Assembly: GCA_947498985.1 (NCBI GenBank)
Contig: CANMMF010000010.1
Location: forward strand, 62,001-126,000
Length of the DNA stretch: 64,000 bases
Direction of reading: 5' to 3'
From: an uncultured Paracoccaceae bacterium
Lineage (GTDB): Bacteria > Pseudomonadota > Alphaproteobacteria > Rhodobacterales > Rhodobacteraceae
The notes beneath the pieces were generated by a model. It did no database searches, had not been told where the DNA came from, and saw only the letters and a list, made by a program, of their open reading frames with translations. Numbering within the stretch: position 1 is the first letter of the stretch; each line of letters opens with the position of its first letter. The translations under genes and the position numbers were made by a program. Of the stretch, positions 8,301 to 16,893 are shown piece after piece.

Positions 8301-8939
8301 CGACCCGATCAGAGAGAGATCACATTCGAGACTGGCCACCTGAGCCGCGCGCTCGCCGCCGCCAACGCCCCGGCGCTTGCCCCGCCGGGCGCCGCCGCAC
8401 AGGATCACACGTTCCGGCGCGCGCATGCGACATCCGGCAAGGCGCCCAACATCGTATGGGTCGAAACCTTCGACGCCATGGCCGCGCGCTTCACCCAGGT
8501 GGCCAGGGGCGAGGTCTGTTCCGCGCTCTCCGCCGGGGTTGTCGACGATGCCGGAACGCCGCTGGTCTCGACCTACGGGGCCAAGCTGCAAGAGACCAGG
8601 AAAACCATTCTGCTGACCGGGCATTTCAAGGGCGTCCCCGGGCCGATGATGAATATCGAGGTCTTCGCCGCGCTGCCGCAGCACACCCGGATCATCCTCA
8701 ACGAAGAGGCGGTGCGGACCGGCACTTTCATGACCAACCCGGTGTCGAACGGCCAGGAAGAATTGATCGCAAAGTCTGTGGCCGAAGGGGTGACCTTCAG
8801 CCGCGATGTCGGTGTGGCGGGCTTCGAGTTGGCGACGACGGATGTCTACACCCAGTTCCCGGACTGGTCCGACGGGCTTTGCGCGCCGGTGCGCAAGCTC
8901 CCCGACACCCGAGCAAGGGCGCCTTGCTCCGGCCCGTGA
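8301..8939 (+). pseudogene. Unrecognised protein, N-terminally truncated
   Basis: The frame opens after a stop at 8298-8300 and encodes about 212 residues. It begins with an alanine/proline-rich stretch like the end of a signal peptide (about residues 15-34) and continues with a well-composed globular sequence ('TILLTGHFKGVPGPMMNIEV', 'FMTNPVSNGQEELIAKSV'). No ATG with a ribosome site stands at the front; the first internal ATG (8478) cuts into the globular part. The last 15 residues look frameshifted. I do not recognise the family. It may be a broken gene for an exported protein. Confidence 0.4.
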
Positions 8940-9317
8940 CGCGCGGCCGGACATCGCAGCGGGAGGGGCCGGGATGACCGTGCTTGCAGATTGGATACGC
9001 CGCGCCGAGACGCTGGTGTCGTTTTCCGCCCCGACAGTCCTGGCGGTCACCGTGCTCAGCTGTGCGGCGGTGAGGATCGCGGTGGCGATCCGGTCGTGCC
9101 GCCTCGGCCTGCAGTCGGACACCTGCACCGCGCTCGACATGATCGCTCCGGCCGGATCGGCGCAGGGCGGATCCGCCCGCCGCGTCGCCTTCCCCTTGCG
9201 GGTGGACGGTTCCCGGCCGCAGGTTTCCGAAGTGGGCCGCGCCTTGACGCGGATGCCGAAACGCTGCGCGGCGCGTTCGGCCTGTCGGGTCGAGCGCACG
9301 CCCCCGCGAGGTGCACC

Positions 9318-11288
9318 TCACAACCCCCGCGCGGCCTCATGCCCTTCGAACACCGCCTCGAGCGCGGTGCGGGCGGAGAGGCAATCGCCAATCGCCAACC
9401 GTCGCGCGGCCGGGTTGGACAGACCCCCTCCCGTCAGGCGGCGCGGGCGCGCGGCGATGGGGGCGATCACGCTGTCGGCCGCGATCCGCAGCCCCGGCGC
9501 GCCAAGCGAAAGGTCGGTCAGACGCACCGTGCCGCCATCGAAATCCGCAAGCGCCTGACCAGCGATCACCCGGACGCCCTTTTCGCGCAACCGTTTGCGC
9601 AGGGCAAAGGCGCTGTACATGCTGATCGTCCAGCCGGGTGTGCCGGTCGGCGCCACCAGCGTGACCGATTTGCCCAGATCCGCCAGCCACTCCGCGACCG
9701 AGACGACGGACCATGTGCCAAGCATATCCACCAGCGTCACGTGGTCGCCAAGCGCGTCCGGATCACCAAGCGCAGCCTCCAGCGTGCACGCCTCCCTGCC
9801 GGAGGCAAGCGTCTGCGCGCGCGGCTCCGCCCCCATCGCCTCGACGATCACGTCATGGCCCTCGCCCGCGTCACGCCCCGCCCGCGACGAGAGCTGCACC
9901 GCCACCCCCGCGCGCGTCAGACGAGCCTCCAGCGCGGCGAGCATGGTGGCAAATTCCGCGCGCAACGGCATGGCCGACACCGCCCTCAACGCGCCACCCA
10001 GATGCGCGCCCGCCTCCATCAGCGTGACCTCGTGACCAAGCTCGGCGGAGGTGGCCGCGGCCTCCATGCCACCGGGGCCGCCGCCGATCACCAGCACCCG
10101 GCGGGGCGCGGCGGTGCTGACCTGCGCAGGTGCGGGCCATTGCGCCTCGCGTCCCGCGGTCGGGTTGGTCAGGCAGGTGATGGCGAGGTTCAGCGCCAGC
10201 ATCCCCGCGCAGCCCTGGTTGCACCCGATGCAGGGCGTGGTCTCTTGCTCGCGCCCGGCCTTCGCCTTGGCCACGATCGCCGCATCGGCGATATGCGCGC
10301 GCGCCATGCCGACCATGTCCGTGCCGCCGCTTGCCAGCATCTCTTCGGCCTGCGCCACCCTCTGGTAGCGGCAGACCGTCATCACCACGGGCTTTTGCGC
10401 CATGCCGTCCAGCGCGCGTGAAATGGCTTTCGTCAAGGGCTGGAACGCGTCGATGCGGAACGCCATGTCGGCCATCTGCGTCGAGACGGTGTAACTTCCG
10501 TGATAGGCGGAATGCGAGACATTCACAAAATCCACCTGCACCGCCTCGGCCAGCGCGCGCACGATCTGCGTCATGTCCTCGAGCGCCAGCCCGCCCGGCA
10601 GATATTCATCGGCGCTGATCCGGATGCCAAGCGTGCGGTCGGGCCCCAGCCTCTCGCGCACCGCGCGCAGCGTCTGCAGCGGGAACCGCATCCGGTTCTC
10701 GAGCGACCCGCCAAACGCGTCCTCGCGCAGGTTCGAGGCGGGCGACAGGAATTGCTGCAGCAGATGGCCATGCGACATCGTCAGCTCGATCCCGTCGAGA
10801 CCGGCCTCGATCAGGTTGGCCGCCACCTCGGCATGACCCTCGACAACCAGCGCGATCTCTTCCTCGGTCATCGGATGCGGCGGCGGCGCGGTGGCCGACC
10901 ACGGCACGTCAGAGGCCGACCATGCGGGCATGCGCGCGAAATTTCCGTCGATATGGCGGCCCAGATGGATGATCTGGCCAAAAAGCCGCCCGCCCTCTTC
11001 GCGCACCGCCTCCGCGATGCGGGCAAACCGCGGGATGGCGGCGCGGTCAAACCCGTTCAGCCCCTGTTGCCGCCCGAGGCTGGAGCGGTGCACACGGATG
11101 CCCTCGACAATGTTGAGCGCGGCACCCCCCGCCGCCCGCGCCCGGTGATAGGCCAGATGCCGGTCCGACGGCAGGTTGTCCTCGCCGAAATTCGTCGTAT
11201 GCGCGGGGACAAAGATCCGGTTGCGCAACTCGGTCGCGCCGATCTTCAACGGCTTGAAAACATGCGGGTAATGAGGGTGTGGCGACAT
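9318..11288 (-). CDS. FMN/FAD/4Fe-4S oxidoreductase (2,4-dienoyl-CoA reductase/TMADH family)
   Basis: A 656-residue flavoprotein of the old yellow enzyme superfamily fused to a pyridine-nucleotide-disulfide-type C-terminus. Residues 1-370 form the FMN barrel, with the active-site segment 'TMSHGHLLQQFLSP' (His173, His175). The iron-sulfur ligands are complete: C353, C356, C360, C372 (CX2CX3CX11C). The FAD-binding GGGPGG is at 402-407. Relatives reduce enoyl double bonds or demethylate N-methyl amines. It lies 3 bp after an SDR gene in a two-gene operon that is divergent from the large catabolic operon. The substrate is unknown. A second family member at 19776 has an altered cluster motif. Confidence 0.85.
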   Translation of the reverse strand: MSPHPHYPHVFKPLKIGATELRNRIFVPAHTTNFGEDNLPSDRHLAYHRARAAGGAALNIVEGIRVHRSSLGRQQGLNGFDRAAIPRFARIAEAVREEGGRLFGQIIHLGRHIDGNFARMPAWSASDVPWSATAPPPHPMTEEEIALVVEGHAEVAANLIEAGLDGIELTMSHGHLLQQFLSPASNLREDAFGGSLENRMRFPLQTLRAVRERLGPDRTLGIRISADEYLPGGLALEDMTQIVRALAEAVQVDFVNVSHSAYHGSYTVSTQMADMAFRIDAFQPLTKAISRALDGMAQKPVVMTVCRYQRVAQAEEMLASGGTDMVGMARAHIADAAIVAKAKAGREQETTPCIGCNQGCAGMLALNLAITCLTNPTAGREAQWPAPAQVSTAAPRRVLVIGGGPGGMEAAATSAELGHEVTLMEAGAHLGGALRAVSAMPLRAEFATMLAALEARLTRAGVAVQLSSRAGRDAGEGHDVIVEAMGAEPRAQTLASGREACTLEAALGDPDALGDHVTLVDMLGTWSVVSVAEWLADLGKSVTLVAPTGTPGWTISMYSAFALRKRLREKGVRVIAGQALADFDGGTVRLTDLSLGAPGLRIAADSVIAPIAARPRRLTGGGLSNPAARRLAIGDCLSARTALEAVFEGHEAARGL

Positions 11289-11291
11289 CGG

Positions 11292-12014
11292 TCAATCCAT
11301 GCGCAGACCGCCGTTCACCGCCAGAACAGCCCCGGTGGTAAAGCCGGCATCGGCCTGCAGCAGATAGGACACCGCGGCGGCGATCTCGCGCGGCTGGCCC
11401 ATGCGTTTGAGCGGGGTGGCGGCGGACATGGCCGCCTTGCGTTCGGGCGGATGGGCGGCGAGCATCGGGGTTTCGACCGCGCCGGGAGCGACGCAATTGA
11501 CGGTGATCGCGCGCGGGGCCAGCTCCTGCGCCATCGACTTGGTCAGAGCTTCGATGCCGCCCTTGCTGGCCGCGTAGGCGGTGCCGGTGATCACACCCCC
11601 GGTGCGCCCCGCGAGCGAGCCCAGTGTGACGATGCGCCCGCCTTGCGCGATCCGGTCATGTGCGGCCAGGCAACACAGGAATGGCCCGGTCAGATTCACC
11701 ATCACGATGTCCGACCAGCGCGCCGCGTCGAGATCGGCAAGCTTGCCATTGTCGACCACACCCGCCGCGAGCACCAGACCGTAGAGCTCCGGTGCCAGGC
11801 GGCTGGCCTCTGCGAACGCCTCATTGATCGCGGCGGGATCCATGAGGTCGATGTCGATCGCCGTCCCGCCTGTCTCTTCCGCGATCCGGTGCAGCGCTTC
11901 GCCGTCGCGGTCCATCAGCAGAAGCGGCGCGTAGCCGTCTGCGTGCAGCTTTTGCGTGATCGCACTGCCGATGCCGCCAGCGGCACCCACAATCGCGACG
12001 GCCCTGTTGGTCAT
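11292..12014 (-). CDS. SDR-family NAD(P)-dependent oxidoreductase
   Basis: A 240-residue short-chain dehydrogenase with the cofactor motif GAAGGIG near residue 9, the active-site 'YAASK' and a Ser in 'LGSLAGR'. The usual NAG is replaced by AAG. The ATG at 12014 starts directly before the first beta strand; a frame extension to 12050 adds unrelated residues. It is the first gene of an operon with the flavin/Fe-S oxidoreductase 3 bp downstream. The promoter region is shared with the 12-gene operon that starts at 12387, where GntR-type operators are found. It probably oxidises or reduces an alcohol/ketone intermediate of the catabolic pathway. Confidence 0.85.
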   Translation of the reverse strand: MTNRAVAIVGAAGGIGSAITQKLHADGYAPLLLMDRDGEALHRIAEETGGTAIDIDLMDPAAINEAFAEASRLAPELYGLVLAAGVVDNGKLADLDAARWSDIVMVNLTGPFLCCLAAHDRIAQGGRIVTLGSLAGRTGGVITGTAYAASKGGIEALTKSMAQELAPRAITVNCVAPGAVETPMLAAHPPERKAAMSAATPLKRMGQPREIAAAVSYLLQADAGFTTGAVLAVNGGLRMD

Positions 12015-12217
12015 GTGTCGGCCTCTTTGAGTGGCAGGATATTGGTCCACGATCCGGCTTGCGCGGCGCGACCCGCCGCCGATGCGCCCTGCAGATTCGC
12101 GACGCCCGGTTCGGTGTCAGCATAGCGGTCCGCGCCCGTCATGGGACCCCGCAGCGCAACTGACACAGCGCCGTGACAGCCCCCTGCATAACGTCTTGAA
12201 TCATCGCCAACTTCCGA

Positions 12218-12233
12218 GCTTGTCTGGACGCCC
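12218..12233. promoter_or_regulatory. Weaker second operator-like site
   Basis: The site has core GTCTGGAC at 12222-12229. Read on the minus strand, twelve consecutive bases, GTCCAGACAAGC, are identical to the second site of the operator pair at 59127-59142. The core centre lies 33 bp from that of the perfect palindrome, close to three helical turns, so paired binding is plausible. Confidence 0.45.
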
Positions 12234-12249
12234 TGCATCCTTGACCCTT

Positions 12250-12267
12250 TATTTGTCCGGACAAATA
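12250..12267. promoter_or_regulatory. GntR-type operator, perfect 18-bp palindrome
   Basis: The sequence TATTTGTCCGGACAAATA is a perfect inverted repeat with the GT-N4-AC core of GntR-family operators. The same 16-bp centre recurs before other operons of the island. It lies between putative -35 and -10 boxes of the plus-strand operon, so binding should block transcription. The likely ligand is the regulator at 49399-50157. Confidence 0.75.
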
Positions 12268-12386
12268 TAGTTAAACTATGCAGGGAATCTGGCAAGTCCG
12301 TTTGAGGAAAATATAAATAATATTTGGAATTCCTTTAGTTAGCGGGCCTCGCTAATTTACATGGGGGAAAGCTCAGGGGGCTTTAA

Positions 12387-13424
12387 GTGCAAATGTCAGA
12401 CCTTTCGGACGTGGTGCGGCCCGAATACCGGATGCCAGACACCGACCCCGACGCCCGGGCGTGGCGGCGCGACGACCTGCAGCGCGACGCGGCCCAGCTT
12501 TTTTACAGCCTGCCGGATCGCGCACGCGACGAGATCGCCGAGGCGCTGGCTTTTGCAACCGCCAACGGGCTGACCTCTGACACGGTCGAGCAACAGGATT
12601 TCCGCCTTCCGAGCTTTGCCCGCGACGTGCCTGCGCTGCGCCGGCGGCTCGACACCGGCAAGGGTTTCTTCGTGCTGCGCGGCATCGGCGCCGAGGGCCT
12701 GAGCGAGGCGGAGGCCGAGATCGTGTCCTGGGCGATCTGCAACTATCTCGGACAGCCGATCCGCCAGGGCATTGCGCAGGACCGGCGCTTTTTCACCGTG
12801 GCCGACAAGGGGGCGGTCAACACCGATCCGACCCGCATCGGCGCCAGCGCCAAACGGTCCGCCAAACATTCCGACAATGGCTGCCTTGAGACGCGGCCCC
12901 CCTGTTATCTCGCGCTCTATTGCTACCGGTCCGCAGCCGAAGGCGGCGACAGCACGATCATCTCCGCGCGCAATGTCTATGACACGATTGTCGCAGAACG
13001 CCCCGACCTGCTGCCGCTTTACTTTGACACCTATCACTTCCGCGCGCCGCAGGCGCATGTGTGGCCGTCGCGCGGACCGACGATCCGCAAACCCATCCTC
13101 GAGATCGCGGGCGGCGAATTGCGCATCCATTACGCGCGCATCATGATCGAGCCCGGCATGGAGATGGCGGGCACGCCGCTGAGCGCTCGGCAGCGCGAGG
13201 CGCTGGATTACCTCGATGCGCTGCTCGACCGGCCAGAGCTGAATTTCCGCTACCGGCTGCAGACGGGCGAGTGCCTTGTGATGAACAACCTCGTGGCGCT
13301 GCATGGCCGCGAGGCGTTTGGCGCGGGTTCGGGCGGGCGCACGCTGAAACGGTTCTGGATGTGGCGCCGGCATATCGGTCCCGGGCTCGACCCGGTTGAC
13401 CTGGATCTGGAGGAATTTGCATGA
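12387..13424 (+). CDS. TauD/TfdA-family Fe(II)/2-oxoglutarate dioxygenase
   Basis: A 345-residue oxygenase. The iron ligands are visible as H161-S-D163 and H306 (in ALHGRE), with Arg318 as the likely 2-oxoglutarate carboxylate ligand. Family members hydroxylate small organic acids such as taurine, chlorophenoxyacetates and gamma-butyrobetaine, or clavam and amino-acid substrates. As first gene of the large operon it may carry out the first attack on the imported compound. The GTG at 12387 is chosen because aggggg ends about 6 bp before it; the ATG at 12393 is 12 bp from that site. The stop overlaps the next start (ATGA). Confidence 0.85.
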   Translation: MQMSDLSDVVRPEYRMPDTDPDARAWRRDDLQRDAAQLFYSLPDRARDEIAEALAFATANGLTSDTVEQQDFRLPSFARDVPALRRRLDTGKGFFVLRGIGAEGLSEAEAEIVSWAICNYLGQPIRQGIAQDRRFFTVADKGAVNTDPTRIGASAKRSAKHSDNGCLETRPPCYLALYCYRSAAEGGDSTIISARNVYDTIVAERPDLLPLYFDTYHFRAPQAHVWPSRGPTIRKPILEIAGGELRIHYARIMIEPGMEMAGTPLSARQREALDYLDALLDRPELNFRYRLQTGECLVMNNLVALHGREAFGAGSGGRTLKRFWMWRRHIGPGLDPVDLDLEEFA

Positions 13425-14164
13425 GCCGCCTGCTGGATGTCACCATCGAAGCCGCCGACGGAACCCGGCGCGAGACGCAGTTCCGGACCAACCGGATGTA
13501 TAATTTCGGCTCTGCCACGCGCGATCCCGATGTCGCCGTCGCCCATCAGCAAGAGGTCGCGGAGTCGGGCATCCATATCGCTTTCGACGTGCCCGCGCCG
13601 CGGATCTACCCCATCGCGCTGCACGCGCTGACCACCGATGACGAGCTTTTCGTGCAGACCGAAAAGACCTCCGGCGAGGTCGAGATCGTGCTGCACATGG
13701 CCGACCAGCTCTATGTCGGCGTGGGTTCCGACCATACCGACCGGGCGCTGGAAACCGTGTCGATCCCGGGCTCCAAACAGGCCTGCGCCAACCATGTCTG
13801 CCCGGTCTTCTGGCCCTATGACGAGATGCGCGGCGATTGGGATGCCTGCGTCATGCGTGCTTGGGTGGACGGGCGGCTTTACCAGGATGTGGGTGTCGAC
13901 GCGTTTCTGAAGCCCGAGGACATCATTGATGTGTTGCGCAAGCGCGTCAGCCGTGTGCCCGAGCGCGACTTTACCGTCTTCTGCGGCACCATTGTCAGCG
14001 TCGACAAGGCGTTGGGTTACGGCGCGGAATGGTCCTACGAGATGCAGGCACCCGGGAGCGGACGGCGCATCGGCGCAAGCTACAGCGTTGTCGACATCCT
14101 GTCCGAAGTGACCCCCGATTTCCGGGTGCCTTTCTTCAACCCCCAAAGGGGCAATGCGGCCTGA
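13421..14164 (+). CDS. DUF2848 family protein
   Basis: A 247-residue protein that matches DUF2848, which is related to the fumarylacetoacetate hydrolase fold. The hallmark 'VGSDHTDR..E' segment, followed by 'SKQAC', is present near residues 101-123. The function of the family is unknown; C-C bond hydrolysis or decarboxylation would fit the fold. It overlaps the dioxygenase gene by 4 bp, so the two are translationally coupled and may act on the same intermediate. The next gene, a transporter binding protein, follows after about 45 bp with its own ribosome site. Confidence 0.75.
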   Translation: MSRLLDVTIEAADGTRRETQFRTNRMYNFGSATRDPDVAVAHQQEVAESGIHIAFDVPAPRIYPIALHALTTDDELFVQTEKTSGEVEIVLHMADQLYVGVGSDHTDRALETVSIPGSKQACANHVCPVFWPYDEMRGDWDACVMRAWVDGRLYQDVGVDAFLKPEDIIDVLRKRVSRVPERDFTVFCGTIVSVDKALGYGAEWSYEMQAPGSGRRIGASYSVVDILSEVTPDFRVPFFNPQRGNAA

Positions 14165-14212
14165 TCAACGGGCCCGATCCGAACCTGAACGACCAAACAG
14201 CAGGGAGTGAAC

Positions 14213-15790
14213 ATGATAAATTCCAGATTAAAGACGGTGGCTCTGTCGGCGGCTCTGGCCATGGCGATGAGCGTGATGTCCGGGGCCGCCAGGGCCGAGA
14301 CGATGATCCTCGCCTCGCCGCAGGTGCCCGAAGGCTTCGACGGTGACGCGCTCAAGGCGCATACCCAGAATGTCGTGACCCAGGTCTACGAGAACCTGGT
14401 GACCTACGGAACCATGGAGGTGGACGGCGTCACCCAGCTCAACCCCGACGATCTCAAGCCGCATCTGGCCGAAAGCTGGACCGTCAGCGAAGACGGCAAG
14501 ACCTGGGTCTTCAAACTGCGCGAAGGGGTCATGAGCCCTTATGGTAACGAGCTTACCGCCGACGATGTGGAATGGGGCTGGAACAAGTCGTTCGAGCAGA
14601 AACGCACCGGCAATTTCATCGCGCGCGTCTCCAACGTCACGGGCGTCAAGGCGATCTCGGACTATGAGGTGGAGTTCACGCTGTCGGCGCCCTCGGCGAT
14701 CTTTCTCAACGCGCTCACGCTTTACGTGCCGGGCATCTACGACACCACGGAAGTGCTGAAACACGCCACCGACGAAGATCCCTGGGCGCTGGAATGGATG
14801 CAGTCCAACACCGCCGGATTCGGAGCCTATCACCTCGATTCGCTGCGTGCCGACGATCAGGCGGTGTTTGTGGCCAATCCGAATTATTTTGGCGGCCAGC
14901 CCTATTACGACCGGGTGATCTACAAGGAGATCCCCTCGGAGGCGAGCCGCGTGACGCTGCTCAAGGCCGGTCAGGTGCAGTGGATCGACCGCCCGTCGAT
15001 CAACCAGGTCGTCAACATGCAGGCCGATGACAACGTCAAGGTCCAGCGCGCCACCAGCCGCTCCGTGGCCGCGGCACGGATGAACCCGTCCTGCGACGTC
15101 TTTTCCGACAAGCGCGTGCGCCAGGCGTTCAACTACGCCATCGACAAGGACGCGCTGAACACAGCCGTCTTTGCCGGTCAGGCGGATATCGCGCGTTCGA
15201 TTGTCTCGCCGATCATCGCGGGCAGCAAGCAGGAGTATTTCGACTACGCCTTCGATCCCGAAAAGGCCAAGGCCCTGCTGGCCGAGGCCGGGTATCCCGA
15301 TGGCATCACGGAACCGGTGGAGCTGATCTACGCCGATGCCTTCTGGCATCAGGAGCCGGTGGCGATCCAGGTCGCGGACATGCTCAAGAAAGTGGGCATC
15401 AACGCGGTCCCGACCCGCACCACCACCTCGGATATGCGCGCAAAGGCCGCGCCCGCCGAACAGAGCATGTGCTTTTTCACATGGGAGGACGGGCCGATTG
15501 TTCTCGACGCGGTCTATTCGATGTACCTGATGTCGCATTCCTCGGGCGTTTCGAACCGGGCGAAGTACCAGAACCCCGATCTTGACGCGCTCATCGACGA
15601 GGCGCGAGAGGAGCTCGATGCCGACAAGCGCATGGCGCTGATGGATCAGGCCCAGAAGATCTGGGCCGAGGACGCGCCCTGGATCCTCGCCGCCTATCCG
15701 GCCACCTTCGAGGCGATGGCGCCGAACGTGTCGGGCTGGGTCTATTACCCCGACGAGCACGAGCGCTGGCGCGAGCTGCGCGGCGACTGA
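14213..15790 (+). CDS. Peptide/opine-type ABC transporter substrate-binding protein
   Basis: A 525-residue family 5 extracellular solute-binding protein (DppA/OppA type). A signal peptide ends near 'GAARA' (about residues 25-29), with no lipobox cysteine, so it is a free periplasmic protein. The conserved 'LAESWTVSEDGKTWVFKLREGV' core of the family is present near residues 87-108. The ATG at 14213 has agggag five bases upstream; a GTG at 14207 is less well placed. It starts the transporter block of binding protein, two permeases and two ATPases. Such systems import di- or oligopeptides, opines, nickel or glycosides; here the pathway substrate, possibly amide-containing, is inferred. Confidence 0.9.
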   Translation: MINSRLKTVALSAALAMAMSVMSGAARAETMILASPQVPEGFDGDALKAHTQNVVTQVYENLVTYGTMEVDGVTQLNPDDLKPHLAESWTVSEDGKTWVFKLREGVMSPYGNELTADDVEWGWNKSFEQKRTGNFIARVSNVTGVKAISDYEVEFTLSAPSAIFLNALTLYVPGIYDTTEVLKHATDEDPWALEWMQSNTAGFGAYHLDSLRADDQAVFVANPNYFGGQPYYDRVIYKEIPSEASRVTLLKAGQVQWIDRPSINQVVNMQADDNVKVQRATSRSVAAARMNPSCDVFSDKRVRQAFNYAIDKDALNTAVFAGQADIARSIVSPIIAGSKQEYFDYAFDPEKAKALLAEAGYPDGITEPVELIYADAFWHQEPVAIQVADMLKKVGINAVPTRTTTSDMRAKAAPAEQSMCFFTWEDGPIVLDAVYSMYLMSHSSGVSNRAKYQNPDLDALIDEAREELDADKRMALMDQAQKIWAEDAPWILAAYPATFEAMAPNVSGWVYYPDEHERWRELRGD

Positions 15791-15805
15791 TCCCCATGCC
15801 GCTGT

Positions 15806-15835
15806 CCGGGCGCCGCGTTCATCCGCGGCGCCCGG
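15806..15835 (+). terminator. Strong stem-loop after the binding-protein gene
   Basis: A perfect 12-bp stem (15806-15817 pairing with 15824-15835) encloses a 6-base loop. No T-run follows, and the operon continues, so it is more likely an mRNA stabiliser or attenuator that keeps binding-protein transcript levels above those of the permeases, as is common in ABC operons. Confidence 0.6.
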
Positions 15836-15879
15836 CTTACCGACAGACCGGACAGATCGGACAGAGAGGTTAACCGGCC

Positions 15880-16893
15880 GTGAGCTTTCATCGGTTCCTG
15901 TTGCGCCGCGCGATCATGGTGCTGCCACTGCTGATCGGCGTGGTGTTCATCACCTTCATGCTGGTGCGCATCGGCGGGCTCGACCCGGTGGGCAAGCTTG
16001 CCGGACCCACCGCGACGCAGGCCGAGTTCGACAGTATCCGCGAAAACCTCGGTCTCGATCAGCCGCTCTGGCAGCAATTCGCGATCTATCTGGGCAATGT
16101 GGCGCAGGGCGATCTGGGCGAAAGCTGGCTCTCGAACCGTCCCGTTCTGACCGACATCCGCGAGCGCGCGATCATTTCGCTCGAGCTGTTGTTCTGGGGG
16201 GTCGGTATCGGCGCGCTGGTGGGCATCCCCATCGGGTTGCGTGCCGCCTTCCGGCCCAATGGCCGCTTTGATCAGGTCACCCGCGTGCTGTCGCTTCTGG
16301 GCTTCTCGATCCCGACCTACTGGCTCGGCCTGGTGATGATCTTCGTGTTTTTCTACCTGCTGGGCTGGGCGCCACCGGCCATCGGGCGCATGAGCCTGCT
16401 TGTCATGACGCCCGAGCCGATCACCGGATCCTACCTGATCGACGGCTTGCTCACCGCCAACTGGGACGCCGCCTGGTCGGCGGCCTCGCATCTTGTGTTG
16501 CCGGTGATCTGCCTGGCCATCGTCTCGGCCGCGCCAATCATCAAGCAGACCCGCGCCATCGCCATCGAGGTTCTGGCTTCCGACACCGTGCGCTACGCCC
16601 ATGCCTGCGGGCTGCCCGAAAAGACCGTGCGCAAGCTGGTGCTGCGCAACAGCGCCGTGCCCGTCCTGACCTTTGTGGGCACCGAGGTGACGGGCCTCGT
16701 GGGCACCATGTCGCTCATCGAGTATGTCTTTGCATGGGGCGGGCTTGGGCAATACGGGCTCAACGCGATCATCAGCGGCGATTTCACCGCCGTGCAGGGC
16801 TATGTGCTGGCGCTGGCGCTCTTTTCGGTGGTGGTGTTTCTGGTCATCGACATCGTGGTGCATCTCATCGAACCCCGGTCGGAGCTGAGCTGA
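15880..16893 (+). CDS. Peptide-type ABC transporter permease (DppB type)
   Basis: A 337-residue inner-membrane permease with about six helices. The N-terminal 'RRAIMVLPLLIGVVFITFML' and a long periplasmic loop after helix one are typical of DppB/OppB. The EAA-loop region 'YAHACGLPEKTV' near 244-255 contacts the ATPase. The start is a GTG at 15880 after agagaggt. The stop overlaps the next start by one base (TGATG). It forms the channel together with the DppC-type protein. Confidence 0.9.
   Translation: MSFHRFLLRRAIMVLPLLIGVVFITFMLVRIGGLDPVGKLAGPTATQAEFDSIRENLGLDQPLWQQFAIYLGNVAQGDLGESWLSNRPVLTDIRERAIISLELLFWGVGIGALVGIPIGLRAAFRPNGRFDQVTRVLSLLGFSIPTYWLGLVMIFVFFYLLGWAPPAIGRMSLLVMTPEPITGSYLIDGLLTANWDAAWSAASHLVLPVICLAIVSAAPIIKQTRAIAIEVLASDTVRYAHACGLPEKTVRKLVLRNSAVPVLTFVGTEVTGLVGTMSLIEYVFAWGGLGQYGLNAIISGDFTAVQGYVLALALFSVVVFLVIDIVVHLIEPRSELS

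Larger units (their letters stand above)
7414..9317. other. Degenerate junction between respiration locus and catabolic island
   Basis: About 1.9 kb without an intact gene I can recognise. On the minus strand there are fragments of a sugar ABC transporter (7575-8138). Near 7462-7600 a further minus-strand frame ends '...DKDRMLAEIAGARV', out of frame with the ATPase fragment and from an unidentified gene. On the plus strand lies a truncated frame (8301-8939). After it, an ATG at 8974 opens a frame with one hydrophobic segment that runs into the downstream gene in antisense; I do not count it as a gene. The region looks like deletion and frameshift debris at an island boundary. No transposase or attachment site was seen. 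Confidence 0.55.
12015..12386. promoter_or_regulatory. Divergent promoter region of two catabolic operons
   Basis: These 372 bp separate the SDR/flavoprotein operon (minus) from the 12-gene operon (plus). The right part, from about 12240, is markedly AT-rich. A TTGACC at 12241-12246 and a TATAGT at 12266-12271 could be the -35 and -10 boxes of a plus-strand promoter (19-bp spacer) with the operator between them. A second, weaker operator-like site stands at 12218-12233. No reading frame here looks real. Confidence 0.5.

Noticed and set aside
8974-9317. Small membrane protein starting at 8974
   Set aside because: There is one hydrophobic segment and an ATG, but the frame runs on in antisense through the flavoprotein gene with low-complexity composition and no family resemblance.
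15846-15864. Direct repeat ACCGGACAG/ATCGGACAG in the transporter operon gap
   Set aside because: It has no palindromic GTCCGGAC core and stands inside an operon just before a ribosome site; probably chance.
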